A stretch of DNA of 64,000 bases from Merluccius polli (taxonomy: Eukaryota > Chordata > Actinopteri > Gadiformes > Merlucciidae): positions 152,211 to 216,210 of the forward strand of contig JAOPHQ010004859.1 in assembly GCA_030340625.1 (NCBI GenBank). Direction: 5' to 3'. Made by a program: the position numbers and the translations under genes. The notes below the pieces were generated by a model that ran no database searches, was not told the DNA's origin, and saw only the letters and a program-made list of their open reading frames with translations. Below are positions 22,077 through 32,601 of this stretch, piece after piece. How positions within the stretch are numbered: position 1 is the stretch's first letter; each line of letters begins with the position of its first letter.

Positions 22077-24266
22077 ATGGAGGATCCATCAGAGTATAAA
22101 GCCTGGCAGCAAACAGAGCTTTTGCAGTGGTGCAGAAGTGAGGGCATTGACCTTAAGCATACCATACTGGTTATCGGAGTAAGTGAAGATCTTGGTGTGG
22201 GCCAAATTGAAGATGTCCTACATACTGTGAGATGTTGGGGACGTGTCCGAGTACGGGGGAGGAAATTCAGCAGTGAAGCTGGTGGGCTGTTAGTTCTTTG
22301 CGAATGCAAAGAAGAGCTTGTTTCCAGTTGGGTTCCCCCTGAGGTGAGGCCTGCTGATAGTGACGCTGTATGGGAGATTGTGAAGGCCGAGGAAACTCCT
22401 GCTGCTCCTGACGATTTTTCAGAGAAGTTGAAAATCTTCTTAGCAACTGAGGGCAAATCAGTAGCTGATTTAAAAGGTTTTTGCACTCCTTCTGTTCCTC
22501 CTGGCGGGACTTCAGATGCAGTTCTCCAGTCTTTAGCTGATGCAATCAGTAGAGCTAATAAAGGCCCGACTGAGAGTCATAGTTATCGCCGGCTTAGGAT
22601 TTTCTCCGGTATCATTCCCACCCCAGCGGGGGAGGAATCATTAGATTACTGGTTAGAACAGGCGACACTGATGGTCCAAGAAAGTGAATGGACTGAGCAG
22701 GAAAAGAAACGCAGAATCAGTGAAAGTTTGAGGGGTCTTGCCTTAGAGGTTGTGAAGTCCTTGCGCCTTAGCAGACCCGGTGCCAGCCCTGAAGATTATT
22801 TGAATGCACTAGATAATGCGTTTGGGTCTGCAGAGTCTGGCGACGACCTCTATTTCTCTTTTCGCCTCATACAGCAGAAGGCTGGTGAGAAGTTGTCTGA
22901 CTATGTCCGGAGGCTTGAACCTATTCTGGCCAAGGTAGTCAAGAAAGGTGGTATTGCAGACCGAGACAAAGACAGAGTGAGAGTTGAACAGCTGCTTCGT
23001 GGAGCAATCGGTTCCGATTGGATGTTGCTAAAAATGCGGTTAAATGAAAGAAAGGTTTACCCTCCTGATTTCCTCGATTTACTTACTGAGATCAGAACAG
23101 AGGAAGAACATGACCGGACACGGCAAAGAGTGAATACCCGTGTTCGAAGTGTTGCTGCCCGAGATGAGTCTGCAGAGACTGACACAGACATTGTGGAGGA
23201 ACTGAGGGCTGACTTCAGAGCTCTTAAAACCTATGTGTCTGAGATGAATAAGAGGCCTTCTTTTGTTGAGGAGGAAGCTGAGGTGCGACCATTAGCATCC
23301 CAGTCATTCCAGTCAGGCAAAGATGAAGCTGAAGCTGTTGCTTTGCGGAAGAAAGTTAACAGATTAGAAAAGAAGTGGAAAGCTAAAGGCGGGAATGTAG
23401 CTGAGCCGCAGGTTGCAGCTGCTGCTGTTGTGATGAAGCCAGCTGATCGTGGGTTTTCTGCACAAAGGCAGAGTTTTAGGAGTGATGGTGACCGTTTCTG
23501 TTACCGGTGTGGGGAGGACGGTCATATCGCCACCAAGTGCTCCTCGCCGGAAAATGAGAAAAGAGTTATTAGGAGGCTTATAGCTTCACTTAACAAAGCC
23601 AAAAGAAACTATTCTCCTGGCTGTGATTTGAAGGATGATACCACACACTGTTCAGCCAGAAAACAAGCTGTGCATGCAAAGACAACTGCCACGTTTCCTA
23701 AGGGGCTGATTGGTCCGCCGACTACCGCGCAGGTGAAGGTGAATGGGCACCCTTGTACAGCGATTCTGGATAGTGGGTCACAAGTGACCATCATTTTTGA
23801 GAAATGGTATGAGGAACACTTATCTAATGTAACAATCCACCCAGTGTCTGGCTTGGCCATTTGGGGCCTTAGTGACACAAGCTACCCATACTTAGGGTAT
23901 GTGTTAGTCGACATGCAGTTCCCTAAAGAACTTGTTGGGAAATCTGAAACGTTGTCAGTGTTGGCTTTGATTTGTCCTGGGCCTAACACGCCAGATCAGG
24001 TCCCAGTGATTTTAGGTACAAATGCTAGCTTGTTTCACCGACTTGCTGCTCTGTGTGGGCGTCAACAGAGTGAAACTCTGGCTCGTACTTTAAATATCTG
24101 CGGTTTTGGGCTCAAGAAAGAGATGGTTTCACAGAGTGTCAGCGAAGGGGACCCAGATGAAACTGTCGGTTTGATCAGCTGGATGGGCCCTGGTCAGTTA
24201 ACCATACCCCCCCCTAGAGAGTTGTTGTGTGCCGTGTCAAGTGGACTATTGCCAGTCAGAGCCTGA
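22077..24266 (+). CDS. Gag-protease polyprotein of the Gypsy element (PNMA-like gag)
   Basis: A 729-codon open frame. The N-terminus (WQQTELLQWCRSEGID, VIGVSEDLG, RVRGRKF) resembles the RNA-binding-like N-terminal part of PNMA/Gag-derived proteins. The capsid region follows (residues ~170-330: GEESLDYWLEQA, SLRGLALEVVKSLR, KLSDYVRRLEPIL). One zinc knuckle CYRCGEDGHIATKC starts at about residue 475. A retropepsin-like protease has the catalytic triad ILDSGSQVTII at about residues 563-573. The frame is intact and ends at TGA 24264-24266, overlapping the pol frame. The protein would form the particle and cleave the polyprotein. Confidence 0.9.
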   Translation: MEDPSEYKAWQQTELLQWCRSEGIDLKHTILVIGVSEDLGVGQIEDVLHTVRCWGRVRVRGRKFSSEAGGLLVLCECKEELVSSWVPPEVRPADSDAVWEIVKAEETPAAPDDFSEKLKIFLATEGKSVADLKGFCTPSVPPGGTSDAVLQSLADAISRANKGPTESHSYRRLRIFSGIIPTPAGEESLDYWLEQATLMVQESEWTEQEKKRRISESLRGLALEVVKSLRLSRPGASPEDYLNALDNAFGSAESGDDLYFSFRLIQQKAGEKLSDYVRRLEPILAKVVKKGGIADRDKDRVRVEQLLRGAIGSDWMLLKMRLNERKVYPPDFLDLLTEIRTEEEHDRTRQRVNTRVRSVAARDESAETDTDIVEELRADFRALKTYVSEMNKRPSFVEEEAEVRPLASQSFQSGKDEAEAVALRKKVNRLEKKWKAKGGNVAEPQVAAAAVVMKPADRGFSAQRQSFRSDGDRFCYRCGEDGHIATKCSSPENEKRVIRRLIASLNKAKRNYSPGCDLKDDTTHCSARKQAVHAKTTATFPKGLIGPPTTAQVKVNGHPCTAILDSGSQVTIIFEKWYEEHLSNVTIHPVSGLAIWGLSDTSYPYLGYVLVDMQFPKELVGKSETLSVLALICPGPNTPDQVPVILGTNASLFHRLAALCGRQQSETLARTLNICGFGLKKEMVSQSVSEGDPDETVGLISWMGPGQLTIPPPRELLCAVSSGLLPVRA

Positions 24267-27200
24267 AGGCATAATTATGGTGGAGGCGAGTGATGCCACT
24301 CCATTGCCTCAAGGTGTGATGTTGCAGCCTGTGGTAGCCACAGCTAAGGCTATTGATTCTAAATGTTTCTCTCTGTTGCTGCAGAATGAGTCAAGGAAAG
24401 AGGTGAATATACCTCCAGGCACACCGCTAGGTAAAGTGCAGGTAGCTGACTTGGTGAGTTCGCCAGTGACCGGTGAGATATCAGGAGAGCTGGACCCCAG
24501 TCAGATTGATTTTGGTGACTCTCCTATTCCTAGGGAATGGAGAGAGAGACTTACCCGGAAGCTATGCCGGCGTCGCAAAGTGTTTTCACTTCATGAATGG
24601 GAAGTTGGCTTGGCCCAAGGAGTGGAGCATCGCATTCGTCTGTCTGACCCCCGACCTTTTCGGGAGAGGTCCAGACGTTTGACGCCTGCTGACATAGAGG
24701 ATGTGCGTAAGCACCTTAGAGACTTGCTAGCTATAGGAGTGATCAAGGAGTCACGGAGTCCGTACGCATCACCTATAGTGATCGTGAGAAAGAAAAATGG
24801 TAGTGTGCGTATGTGCATCGATTACCGGACTCTGAATACTAAGACTATTCCTGATCAATACACCACCCCACGCATCGATGATGCACTGGACTGCCTAACT
24901 GGAAGCCGATGGTTCTCCGTACTAGATCTTCGTAGCGGCTACTATCAAATAGCCATGGCCGAGGAAGACAAGGAGAAAACAGCGTTTATATGTCCTCTCG
25001 GTTTCTACCAGTTCGAGAGAATGCCGCAAGGAGTAATGGGAGCTCCTGCGACATTTCAACGTTTAATGGAGAAGGCCGTAGGGGACATGAACTTGTTACA
25101 AGTCCTTGTTTACCTAGATGATTTAATTGTTTTCGGTGCGACTTTGGAGGAGCATGAAGAGAGGTTGATGAAGGTGTTAGACCGTCTCGAGGAAGTGGGT
25201 CTCAAGCTTTCATTGGATAAGTGCCAGTTCTGCCAGCCTAGTGTAAAATATGTTGGGCATATTGTGTCGGCTGACGGGATTGCCACAGACCCAGCTAAGG
25301 TGGAGGCTGTCACCAAGTGGCCGAAGCCTACTGACTTAAAGACCCTGAGATCATTCCTCGGTTTCTGTGGCTATTATCGCAGATTTGTAGCCAACTACTC
25401 CTCCACGGTTAAGCCATTGACAGACCTGACCAGAGGTTATCCTCCAGTGAGGAAAGGAAAGAAAGTGGTTGTTAAAGACCAACAGCAGTACTTCAAAGAG
25501 TCTGAACCGTTTGGCTCGCGATGGACTGATGAGTGTGCCAAGGCTTTCCGTGAGATCATATGGTGCCTCACTAACGCGCCTGTATTAGCCTTCGTGGACC
25601 CGAACAAGACCTATGTATTGCACATTGACGCCAGCCTTAAAGGGCTAGGGGCTGTCCTAAATCAGGTGCATGCTGAAGGCCTTAGGCCTATCGCGTTCGC
25701 CAGTAGAGGATTGAGTGCTGCAGAGAAGAGGTATCATGTTCACCAGCTTGAGTTTTTAGCCCTTAAGTGGGCAGTGGTGGATAAGTTCCATGACTATTTA
25801 TACGGGGTGAGATTCACTGTGATGACGGACAACAATCCGCTCACCTACGTATTGACAACTGGGAAGCTAAATGCTCCAGGGCATAGGTGGCTTGCGGCCC
25901 TAGCCACATATGATTTTGAGATCAAATATCGCCCTGGTAAAATGAATGTTGATGCTGATTTGCTTTCCCGGATTTGCATTGACGAGGACACTGAGCCTTG
26001 GAAAAAGCTGTCACAGGGTGATGTGAGGGCCATCTGTGGTCATGCCAGCGTACTGGAGTCATCTGACAATGAGGTGCGTGTAGCAGATAGACTAGGAATC
26101 CCGGCAGAAGGTGTTCCTGAGTTGTATGCTTTTGCAACTCATCTCAATTTGGGTAATCTAGAACAGTTCACCCGAGAAGACTTGCGAAAAGCGCAACTGA
26201 AGGACAGTGTGCTCAAAGTGGTTAGAGAGGCCATGAACACTGGCCAGTGGCCAACTAATTTAAGTCAGACTGACACTGAAGTAGGTTTGTTGAAGCGTGA
26301 GAGTCCGAAATTCACTGTAGAGGACGGACTGGTGTATAGAATTACACACAAAGCGTCTGGGGAAACAAGACGTCAGTTGCTACTGCCCAAGGAGTTCAGA
26401 TTGCCTGTGATTCGTGCTTTGCATGATGAAATGGGACACTTGGGGATAGAGAGGACTGTAGACCTGGTAAGGGAAAGGTTTTACTGGCCGAAAATGGCCC
26501 AGGCTGTTGAGAGATACATAGGTAACTGTGGGAGGTGTGTAACGTGGAAGAGCCCTTGTTCCCGAGTGGCTCCGTTACATCAAATTACCTCTAGTGGACC
26601 GATGGAGCTGGTTTGCATAGATTTTTTGTCTTTGGAACCAGACTCAAGTGGATATGGTAACATACTCATCGTTACAGATAATTTCAGTCGCTACGCGCAA
26701 GCGTACCCGACTAAAGATCAAAGAGCAATAACAGTGGCCAAAGTATTGGTTGAAAGGTTCTTTGTGCATTATGGCCTTCCGGCTCGAATTCACTCAGATC
26801 AGGGCCGTGATTTTGAAAGCCGATTGATCAAAGAGCTTTTGAGGACGTTGGGGATCCGAAAGTCCAGGACGACTCCCTATCATCCCCAAGGGGACCCACA
26901 GCCCGAACGCTTTAACAGAACGCTGCTTTCTATGCTGGGGACCCTGAGGGATTCGCATAGGAGACAGTGGAGCCGTCATGTGAGTCAACTCGTGCATGCA
27001 TATAATAGCACTAAGAACGATGCCACAGGATTTTCACCCTATTATATTATGTTTGGCAGAGAGGCTAGATTGCCTGTTGATGTGTGTTTTGGCACTGATA
27101 AGCATGGATCTGTCAGTCATTCACGTTATGTGGAAGAGTTGAAAGAGGACTTGGAGAGTGCCTATGAACTTGCTACTAAGGCAGCTACACAAGTTCACTT

Positions 27201-28020
27201 GCGAAATAAAAGGAATTACGAAAAGGTAATGCGCAACCAAGAGTTAGCCAAAGGTGACAGAGTACTCTTGAAGAATTTGGGCTTGAAGGGGAAGCATAAG
27301 TTACAGAGCCGTTGGAACCCTCTACCTTATGTGGTGATAGAGAAGCTACCTGACTTGCCTGCGTACAGGGTAAAGCCTGAAAGTGGAATGGGGAGACTCA
27401 GAACCCTACACAGAGACAATATTTTGCCTATTGGTGATCTGGTCAGGATATCTGATGAGCAAGATGCTCCATTGCCTGTAACAAGACCTGTGACTAGGAC
27501 TCAAGGAAAACCGGTGTCACATAGGAGTCATAGTTTGAGACAACCAGACAGTCGCTTAGTTGATGAGGAAACTAGTGATTCCGAATGTGAAATAAGGCCC
27601 GTTTACAGATGGAGATCTGAACCTCAAGATTCCCATACTCATGTTTCTCAGAGAAACAGGGACAATGTTATACCAGTAGTGGACACTGCTGATGAACACG
27701 ATAATGCATCTAATCATGAGGAGAGTGAGGTTGAGCCAGAGGTGATATCAGAGCCTGAACATGTCATTGCTAATGAGAGTGATGATATAGTGAATACTGT
27801 TAATGATGCAGATGCACCTGTTGGACAACGAAGTAGAACTGTATCTGATAGAGATTCAGTTGTGGCAGCGGATGAGGAAGTCAACCCTCAGAGAAATTCT
27901 CCTAGACGAGGGAAGAGGTCAATTAAGCCTGTTATTAGATTAACATATGATGAGGTAGGCAGATCAAAGGACCAGCCTTTAACTATAGTCCATAGGGGTG
28001 TAGTCATAAAAATTGGTTAA
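24202..28020 (+). CDS. Pol polyprotein of the Gypsy element (RT-RNase H-integrase)
   Basis: The pol frame opens at 24202 and lies +1 relative to gag-protease, overlapping it by 65 bases that include a run of eight Cs (24207-24214). The first usable start is a GTG at 24229, so expression probably needs ribosomal frameshifting. RT: VRMCIDYRTLNTKT, LDLRSGYYQI, MPQGVMGAPATFQRLM and YLDD (residues 295-298 from 24229). RNase H: HIDASLKGLGAVLNQ, FTVMTDNNPL. Integrase: HHCC finger from HDEMGHLG (residue ~732), then D798, D857 and E893 with the D,D-35-E spacing, and a GPY/F-like WNPLPYVVIEKL. The C-terminal ~190 residues are an acidic, low-complexity tail. Length 1263 residues from 24229, no stops. 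Confidence 0.9.
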   Translation, partial: PYPPLESCCVPCQVDYCQSEPEGIIMVEASDATPLPQGVMLQPVVATAKAIDSKCFSLLLQNESRKEVNIPPGTPLGKVQVADLVSSPVTGEISGELDPSQIDFGDSPIPREWRERLTRKLCRRRKVFSLHEWEVGLAQGVEHRIRLSDPRPFRERSRRLTPADIEDVRKHLRDLLAIGVIKESRSPYASPIVIVRKKNGSVRMCIDYRTLNTKTIPDQYTTPRIDDALDCLTGSRWFSVLDLRSGYYQIAMAEEDKEKTAFICPLGFYQFERMPQGVMGAPATFQRLMEKAVGDMNLLQVLVYLDDLIVFGATLEEHEERLMKVLDRLEEVGLKLSLDKCQFCQPSVKYVGHIVSADGIATDPAKVEAVTKWPKPTDLKTLRSFLGFCGYYRRFVANYSSTVKPLTDLTRGYPPVRKGKKVVVKDQQQYFKESEPFGSRWTDECAKAFREIIWCLTNAPVLAFVDPNKTYVLHIDASLKGLGAVLNQVHAEGLRPIAFASRGLSAAEKRYHVHQLEFLALKWAVVDKFHDYLYGVRFTVMTDNNPLTYVLTTGKLNAPGHRWLAALATYDFEIKYRPGKMNVDADLLSRICIDEDTEPWKKLSQGDVRAICGHASVLESSDNEVRVADRLGIPAEGVPELYAFATHLNLGNLEQFTREDLRKAQLKDSVLKVVREAMNTGQWPTNLSQTDTEVGLLKRESPKFTVEDGLVYRITHKASGETRRQLLLPKEFRLPVIRALHDEMGHLGIERTVDLVRERFYWPKMAQAVERYIGNCGRCVTWKSPCSRVAPLHQITSSGPMELVCIDFLSLEPDSSGYGNILIVTDNFSRYAQAYPTKDQRAITVAKVLVERFFVHYGLPARIHSDQGRDFESRLIKELLRTLGIRKSRTTPYHPQGDPQPERFNRTLLSMLGTLRDSHRRQWSRHVSQLVHAYNSTKNDATGFSPYYIMFGREARLPVDVCFGTDKHGSVSHSRYVEELKEDLESAYELATKAATQVHLRNKRNYEKVMRNQELAKGDRVLLKNLGLKGKHKLQSRWNPLPYVVIEKLPDLPAYRVKPESGMGRLRTLHRDNILPIGDLVRISDEQDAPLPVTRPVTRTQGKPVSHRSHSLRQPDSRLVDEETSDSECEIRPVYRWRSEPQDSHTHVSQRNRDNVIPVVDTADEHDNASNHEESEVEPEVISEPEHVIANESDDIVNTVNDADAPVGQRSRTVSDRDSVVAADEEVNPQRNSPRRGKRSIKPVIRLTYDEVGRSKDQPLTIVHRGVVIKIG

Positions 28021-28063
28021 ACTCATTTGTCTGGTTAGGTCTCATGAGGGCATGAGGACGTTT

Positions 28064-28076
28064 AAGGGGGGGAGAG
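28064..28076 (+). promoter_or_regulatory. Polypurine tract
   Basis: AAGGGGGGGAGAG directly precedes the 3' LTR, the normal plus-strand primer site. Confidence 0.9.
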
Positions 28077-29110
28077 TGTAGCCCTGTGCTATATTTTCTT
28101 TTAATTATCTTTTTTCTGAAAGGTGTTGATAACTGTTTAATATGGTTTTGAATGCATTGTTCAGAATGTTTATTTTGCTATGGCCTGTATTTTATTTTCC
28201 TTTGAATATGTACGTTGTTGATGTCTGTTGATGTAATGTGACCTTTGCATCAGGACTGGGGAACTATGACCTTTGAACCGGAGGGTTCAAAGGTCGGAAG
28301 CTGGGAGTTAATGGAGGACTAGATGGGAAAAGAGAGGGTGTGGACGGATAGTCCAGGCTCGAAATTCTGCCTTTACCATTACACGTGGCTCTTTCCAGAA
28401 CATGAGGTTAGAGACAAATTGTTGTACTTTTCAGTTAAGAGAACTATAATAGCAATGATCGTGTGATGCGCCGGAGAATTGGTTGTGGAAGATTGTATGG
28501 TGCGAGCTCCGAACGGGGGTTCACATAAGCGGAGGAGAGAAGGCCCCCGCGCCGTTTGGCGAAGACGGAGAGCGAGGACCTGTCGGGAGTGGACCTGTCG
28601 AGAGTGGACAGGTCAAGAGTGGACCGGTCGGGAGGAAGACCGCGTGATTTTCCCGTTCGTTTGCACGCGCGGACGCGCGCACGCACGGACACACACACAC
28701 GGCTCCCCTCCGCATGAGGTACAATTTTAAGTTTGTTTTGTTTGCTCGGAGGAGTGAAGCGGCTCTTTGGTTTTCAGCCTCCACGTACCCGAGCGTCGAC
28801 CCAGGCCTGCAACGTGGGGTTATATTTAGTTAATGCCGGCCTAGAACTCTTTTTTATAGTTTATATGAGTTAGCATTGAACAATACTATTGCTCTATGTT
28901 GTATTGTATCATTGATGACCCGTTAAATTGATTTGTGCTATAGTAAACATTTGATATTCAGACTACCAAGAATGTGTGTTCACTACAAACTAATAACCTA
29001 AATTGTGCAAATTTCCACACATAGTGTGGTTGGTTACATTGAACTCTGGAGCGTCCCAGGTTGGTCGAATAACATTATCATGCCCATAGTCAGGGCATGG
29101 GGGCGCTACA
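28077..29110 (+). repeat. 3' LTR
   Basis: Same 1034-bp length as the 5' LTR. Encoded frames are identical in both copies. Confidence 0.95.
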
Positions 29111-30896
29111 AACAGTATGAATGTATGAGCATAAAACTGTATAGTGCAGTATAAGGAGGTATTTTGCGTCATATATCTGGTCAGTGAAGGCGTCAATAAT
29201 TTAATACAGAACGGAAAATGGCAGGGGATAGACAGGATTATCTGACAGATCTAATGCTCGCTTGTAGTTTTTTGAAGCTAGCTATTATTTTGTCCGAGCT
29301 CAACTAGGCTACTGCGTGTAGTGTTCGAGCAGCCAGAATCCAGACCGCTGTCTCGCAATCACTTCCACTACACTGAGCAGAGCTTGCAGTCGGGAGAGAC
29401 AGTGCGAGGGAGGAGGGGCGATGGGCGATTACATACACAGCCGAGCTCATTCTGAGAATAGTAAAATAGTAGAATAGTGCATCCATCAGTCTCCAAAACT
29501 CTCCAAGAGCGCCAGAAAAGTAGCTAGATTTGTCGCTAGTCGCTATTTTTTTAAAAAGTCGCTGGGGGGGTCTGAAATCTCGCTAAATATAGCGACAAAG
29601 TCGCTAAGTTGGCAACACTGGACTCACCTGTCAATGGCTGACATCTCCGGTTCAACGTGGAAAAAACTAGCCTGGCTCCGCCCACCTACGTACTTCCGCT
29701 CAATTTTCATTTCACTTCAGTACTAATGCTGCGTTCGACGGCATATGGGATGTGGGACTTATCCTACCTCCAACTAAGAAAAGTGCACTGGAATGCCTGT
29801 CGAAGTGGAACCTTCAACTGGCGAAGTCGGGGAGCTCGACCTCCCCCGACTTCGCCACAATTACGTCGGAGCAAAATGGCGGCGCCCATGGAATCACACG
29901 TTGTGAGAACGAATAGGCTATAAACTTTACTTTTCTGAGTGTAGGGTTGTTTTAGACACTGCAATTATAACACAACTTGTTTTTCATATTATGGCGTGAA
30001 ATTATGTCGTTATTCTGTTAGCGTGAAGATATGTAAATATACCTTAGCGATATGGCAAGCTTTCATACGGCGCCAGAACATCTCTAACACCGCCATATAT
30101 CGTTACCCAGTGCTGGACAATATGTTAATCAATGTGTTATTGATACAATTGTAATAATTCCTCTAAAGAGACTGCGGTCGTCCATGTTTTCTGTTTACAT
30201 TCCACTTCAATTACCTGGAACGCTTTGAAGTAGGAGCTAGTAGACTTCAGGGGCCGTATTCACAAAGCATTTTATCTTACCGCTAGGAGTGCTCCTAACT
30301 CGCGCTAAAACATTTTGCGTAGGAGTTTTTTCTTAAAAGTTATTCACAAAGCTGCTGAGACCTACTCATACTAAGGATAAATCACTAAGACTGAGCTAAG
30401 AGTGACGCGCCGTTGCTATGGATTACGTCGATTCTCGTGCACGAGTTTGGAAGCGGTCAGTGCGGTGATTGGTTGTTCAGAGCAGGCGGTCTCTGTGGAA
30501 ACGAACCCACCGAAGAACAAGGAAGTAGCCTCGGCTAGACATTCCTATCAAATAGTTATGGACAGTGCAGTTAGCAGAATACACGCATGATGACAAGTTT
30601 GTGCAGACCACGATAATGACGTTGTAGCCTATATGCACGTTAAAGAGAGAGAGATAAACAATAAAAACAATAAAAATACGTAAATTGCATTAATTCAAGG
30701 AGGCAATTAAAAGCACCCTGCAAACTATTATTCAATGAGCATATCTCCACTATTCAACACTTTTAATAAAAGCCCATACCGGTTATGGAGAATGGCGCAT
30801 ACAGTGATCACTGTGATCACATCCTCTCTCCACTAATACGATGTTTTTTACGCATAGGACTAATCGTAATCTGCGTAATCACTTGCATGTTATACT

Positions 30897-31200
30897 TTAA
30901 CTGCTCCCGGTTGTGGATTGAGAGGTGTCAAGACGTCTTGCAGGGATAGCCGCTGTCAGCCAGCAAGACACCCAACTGGTACATGGTGCCTCACGCCTCA
31001 GACCGCTCCCCATTAAAATACGCGGATCATGGGTAGACCCTGCAGGCCACTTCGCAACATCAAGAATGTTAAAAGTTGCATCAAAAGCAATCTGCGTGTT
31101 GATGGAATGTACTTTCTTTCTATTGACGAACACGTCCTCATCTTTTGATGGCGCAATTATTTGTATGTGCGTCCCGTCAACAGCGCCGATCACACCGGCA
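30897..31200 (-). pseudogene. Harbinger transposase fragment (HARBI1-like DDE domain)
   Basis: The frame reads IGAVDGTHIQIIAPSKDED, FVNRKKVHSINTQIAFDA and WPAGSTHDPRIL, the first and second acidic blocks of the PIF/Harbinger DDE nuclease (GAVDGTH; STHDPRI). After GLRR the homology moves to another frame (a LADSGYPCK-like stretch), so at least one frameshift is present. The third acidic residue and the N-terminal region are missing. Not functional. Confidence 0.75.
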
Positions 31201-31278
31201 TACCTGCTGCCATGAAGTTGGCTTTGATCCTCCTGTGTAGTTGTTGATTGTCCAAAGGAAACCGAATAAACTGTTGGA

Positions 31279-31578
31279 CAGGGCCGTGCAGAGACCCTTT
31301 GAGGGGCAGGGGCTCAAAGTCGAAAACGGGAGAGGCTTTATATTGCGCGATTGTTGAGCGGCGGGGGGGGGGGGGGTGCTACCAGACGATTTCTGTTGCA
31401 CGATTGTTGAGCGGCGGGGGGGGGGGGGGGGTGCTGCCGGTGGATTTCTGATGCGCGATTATTGACGCGGGGGCCGATAACGGAAATTTAAATGACCACT
31501 CAAAAGGGCACTTTGGTCCTTCAGAGGGAAAGGGGCAGGGGCTCGGGCACCCATAGCCCCCCCCTCTGCACGTGCCTG
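31279..31578. mobile_element. hAT-type MITE (8-bp TSD CTGTTGGA)
   Basis: Ends CAGGGCCGTGCAGAGACC and CTCTGCACGTGCCTG. Perfect direct octamers CTGTTGGA at 31271-31278 and 31579-31586. The interior has two poly-G runs after GAGCGGC. 300 bp. Confidence 0.85.
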
Positions 31579-31689
31579 CTGTTGGATGATATTAATGGTA
31601 TTATTTCAGCCTTAACCAACTTTGAACTGAGCTCTGTCAGCTCTTCTAGCCTGTATGTAAATATATGATCATTGTGGAATTGTGTGTGT

Positions 31690-31718
31690 GTGTGTGTATA
31701 GGCCTATATGTAGGCTAC

Positions 31719-31774
<56 letters not shown>

Positions 31775-31775
31775 A
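31690..31775. repeat. TG/TA compound microsatellite
   Basis: (TG)n, (TA)n and (TG)n runs in the Harbinger interior. Confidence 0.9.
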
Positions 31776-32601
31776 TTTTTTATTCTATTTTTATTATTTT
31801 ATTATTATTGTGTTGTGTTGGTGTTATGGACCTTTCATGAGATGTGTCCTTAATAAAGTTTGAATTTAATTGAATTGAATGTGGTCTACAGAGCGCGTTC
31901 ATGGTTCGGTTTGACTGATGGTTGCGATATTCCTAAATCGTCGGCATTGCAAACTTGCATTTTCCCTGTTGCTAAATATCGTAGTGTTGCCAAACATTTT
32001 ATTTCCTAATCGAGTTATTCCTGTTAGTCGGGGATGTTATTGCATCCCGCACTAATTCCACAACAAGTTTTATACCCTCACGATTTAGCCTATATCTCTT
32101 GATCAATTCACAGTCTTCCACTGTCTCCAAAACATTTCGTCTCGCAGTCATTTTCCGATTCTTTGTGAATAGGTCTTAGTGAGTTAGGAGTCCTCTCGAG
32201 GACTTTTAGGCTCTCCTAGACTTAGGTGTTACTTTTAGGCCTAAAATACTTTGTGAAATGCTCTTAGTGAAAAAAATTAGGAGTCCTAAATTTAAGACTG
32301 ACACGCCCATTATTTTTAGGAGTTTCTCCTAAATTCGCCAGTTAGGAGCTACTTTTAGCGCTAAGATCCTTTGTGAATACGGCCCCAGGTAGGATAAGTC
32401 CCACATCCCATTGCCGTCGAACGCAGCATTAGGTCTGGCGGTGCTGTATGTTAGAACGATTTCTTTTCCCTCAAATGTGCCTTCCAATCAGCGAACAGGA
32501 GGCGCGGCCTGAGAACAGTGACGTAGAGGTCGTGCGCGAATTTCAGTTATTGAGCGGAAGTACGGAGGCGGGCGGAGGCTAATGCTAATGCTCACTGCAT
32601 C

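Larger units (their letters stand above)
20923..29110 (+). mobile_element. Full-length Ty3/Gypsy LTR retrotransposon with PNMA-like gag
   Basis: LTRs at 20923-21956 and 28077-29110 are each exactly 1034 bp, begin TGTAGCCCTG and end GGCGCTACA. They appear identical wherever I compared them. Target duplication AACA lies at 20919-20922 and 29111-29114. Order: PBS, gag-protease, RT, RNase H, integrase, polypurine tract, as in Ty3/Gypsy. It sits inside the hAT. The matched LTRs indicate a very recent insertion. Confidence 0.95.
20237..29620. mobile_element. hAT transposon inserted at a splice donor (8-bp TSD GACTCACC)
   Basis: Termini CAGTGTTGCCAACTA (left) and TTGGCAACACTG (right), with subterminal AAGTCGCTAAATAT-type repeats. 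Perfect 8-bp direct duplications GACTCACC lie at 20229-20236 and 29621-29628, the hAT signature. After removing the Gypsy insertion (20923-29110 plus its 4-bp duplication) about 1.19 kb remains, with no transposase, so it is non-autonomous. The right TSD copy contains the minus-strand splice donor CAG|GTGAGTC of the HECT-gene N-terminal exon. Confidence 0.9.
30251..32385. mobile_element. PIF/Harbinger transposon
   Basis: Inverted ends GGGCCGTATTCACAAAG and CTTTGTGAATACGGCCC, with direct CAG at 30248-30250 and 32386-32388. Subterminal TAGGAG and TTTTAGGC motifs are repeated. Contains a decayed transposase and a nested hAT MITE. 2135 bp including that insert. Confidence 0.85.
29726..32429. mobile_element. 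TA-TSD MITE (ATGCTGCGTTCGACGGC ends), filled by a Harbinger element
   Basis: About 45-bp inverted ends (ATGCTGCGTTCGACGGCA, then TGGGATGTGGGACTTATCC). Copy B reads CAGTACTAGGTCTGG uninterrupted at the matching position, so the duplication is TA (29724-29725 and 32430-32431). Confidence 0.85.
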
